Shown piece after piece: positions 63,476-64,000 of a DNA stretch of 64,000 bases. The DNA is from Xanthomonas sacchari. Lineage in GTDB: Bacteria; Pseudomonadota; Gammaproteobacteria; Xanthomonadales; Xanthomonadaceae. Below the pieces are notes generated by a model. It did not search any database. It saw nothing but the letters and a program-made list of their open reading frames with translations, and was not told where the DNA came from. The translations under genes were made by a program, and so were the position numbers. Location: positions 4,605,001-4,669,000 of the forward strand of contig NZ_CP132343.1 of the NCBI RefSeq assembly GCF_040529065.1. Direction: 5' to 3'. Position 1 is the stretch's first letter; every line of letters starts with the position of its first letter.

Positions 63476-63533
63476 GTTTTATCGCACTGCACCATTCAAG
63501 TGCGAATATCGATTCGCGGTGCGTTTATCGCAC
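63476..63533. promoter_or_regulatory. Three IclR-type half-site repeats upstream of quiC
   Basis: TTTATCGCAC occurs at 63478-63487 and 63524-63533, and its inverse-like GTGCGAATAT at 63500-63509. The right copy forms GTGCGTTTATCGCAC (63519-63533), 12 of 15 positions like the remembered PcaR box and palindromic, and GCGAAT-ATCG-ATTCGC (63502-63517) is a perfect palindrome beside it. A palindrome plus one direct repeat is the layout described for PcaU sites. It lies 107-165 bases before the quiC start. Confidence 0.6.
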
Positions 63534-63575
63534 AACCGGAGTCGCCGACCGCGCCGCAAGGCTAGGTGCATGGCG

Positions 63576-64000
63576 CTATGCGGCGGCGGCGGCCTTGCGC
63601 GCGATCAGCCGATGCACGCGCTTGCCGGAGGAGGCGCTGACGACCTCCTGGTCGTCGATCAGCTGCATGCCGGCACCCAGCGCCGCACGCATCCGCGTCG
63701 CATCCAGCACGGTATACAGGCGGCCATGCGCATCGCGCGGCGCGTCGTTTCCGGCCACCCGCCAGCTCAGGTACAAGGTGCCCTCCGGCATCAGCAGCTC
63801 GGCCAGCCGCTCGGCGGCGGCGGCCGCGTCCGCCTGGTCGAGATGCATCACCACCGTTTCGCACAGCACGTTGCGAAACGCGCCGGACGGGACGCCGGCC
63901 AGTGCCGGCAACGCGGCCAGTTCGAACCGCAGGCCGCGGTAGCGCCGCCGCGCCTCCTTGAGCAGCCCGGCGCTCGCATCGTAGCCGCACACCTCGAAAC
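63576..64000 (-). CDS. Class I SAM-dependent methyltransferase, partial (C-terminal part)
   Basis: The C-terminal about 141 residues of a methyltransferase running off the right edge. VCGYDASAGLLKEARRRY is the acidic-loop strand after motif I, FRNVLCETVVMHLDQADA corresponds to motif IV and its following helix, and LMPEGTLYLSWRV to the strand 5 region. Motif I itself is outside. Substrate is unknown. It ends 206 bases before the qui operon start, on the same strand. Confidence 0.8.
   Translation of the reverse strand, partial: FEVCGYDASAGLLKEARRRYRGLRFELAALPALAGVPSGAFRNVLCETVVMHLDQADAAAAAERLAELLMPEGTLYLSWRVAGNDAPRDAHGRLYTVLDATRMRAALGAGMQLIDDQEVVSASSGKRVHRLIARKAAAAA

Overview
The window is a GC-rich (roughly 70%) chromosomal segment of a gammaproteobacterium of the Xanthomonadaceae, most likely Xanthomonas or a close relative. 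The grounds are protein character, gene order shared with Pseudomonas (tyrS / M23 peptidase / anmK; coaBC-dut-algC; argS-SPOR), frequent ATGA/GTGA start-stop overlaps, and families of dispersed repeats (GGAGCGGCTTCAGCCGC palindromes, CCCTCACCCCAACCCCTC elements, GGGATTCGGGATTGGGGA leaders). No phage, insertion sequence, integrase or CRISPR array is visible; this is a core-type region with small accessory clusters.

Layout. 1-7.4 kb: truncated tyrS, a divergent M23 peptidase, and a muropeptide-recycling pair (anmK, ampG) next to exonuclease III and pyrE. 7.4-15 kb: algC-like mutase, dut and coaBC as one leftward operon, divergent radC, then argS and a SPOR-domain protein. 15-23.3 kb: a short-chain dehydrogenase, a TonB-dependent receptor with an AT-rich palindrome in its promoter, a flavoprotein-like gene, a small operon (CMD, tautomerase, DUF4865) divergent from its LysR regulator, and an acyltransferase. 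23.4-33.2 kb: divergent polyamine genes speA and speE around a symmetric inverted repeat, a membrane HExxH protein, PII protein, ubiK, comM, an alpha/beta hydrolase, tRNA-Arg(CCG), ubiA and a GNAT enzyme. 33.2-39.9 kb: comF, then the biotin genes bioB, bioF, a DUF7079-like gene, bioH, an SDR and bioC. 39.9-49.1 kb: an ArnT-like glycosyltransferase, an NTF2-like protein, YdcF, a PLP dehydratase, a Tyr/Gly-rich lipoprotein, a predicted sigma-54 small RNA, mnmG, a hydrolase and a RIO-type kinase.

49.5-63.4 kb: a tripartite RND efflux operon stands divergent to a membrane PQQ-dependent quinate/shikimate dehydrogenase. That gene faces a leftward operon encoding a beta-helix protein resembling QuiC (3-dehydroshikimate dehydratase), an OprB-type porin, an exported type I 3-dehydroquinate dehydratase and an aromatic-acid MFS transporter. 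Together these would take up quinate or shikimate through the outer membrane, convert it to protocatechuate in the periplasm and import it. Both qui promoters carry sequences resembling IclR-family (PcaR/PcaU) operators, suggesting one regulator encoded elsewhere. The window ends in a truncated methyltransferase gene.

The least expected signals are non-coding: a GG-N10-GC sigma-54 promoter followed by a structured RNA with a strong terminator, antisense to the leader of mnmG; a shared C-rich leader without Shine-Dalgarno before xth, pyrE and an SDR gene; a roughly 120-bp tandem duplication in front of bioC; and the mirrored speA/speE promoter element. All annotation is from reading the sequence; no database search was run.
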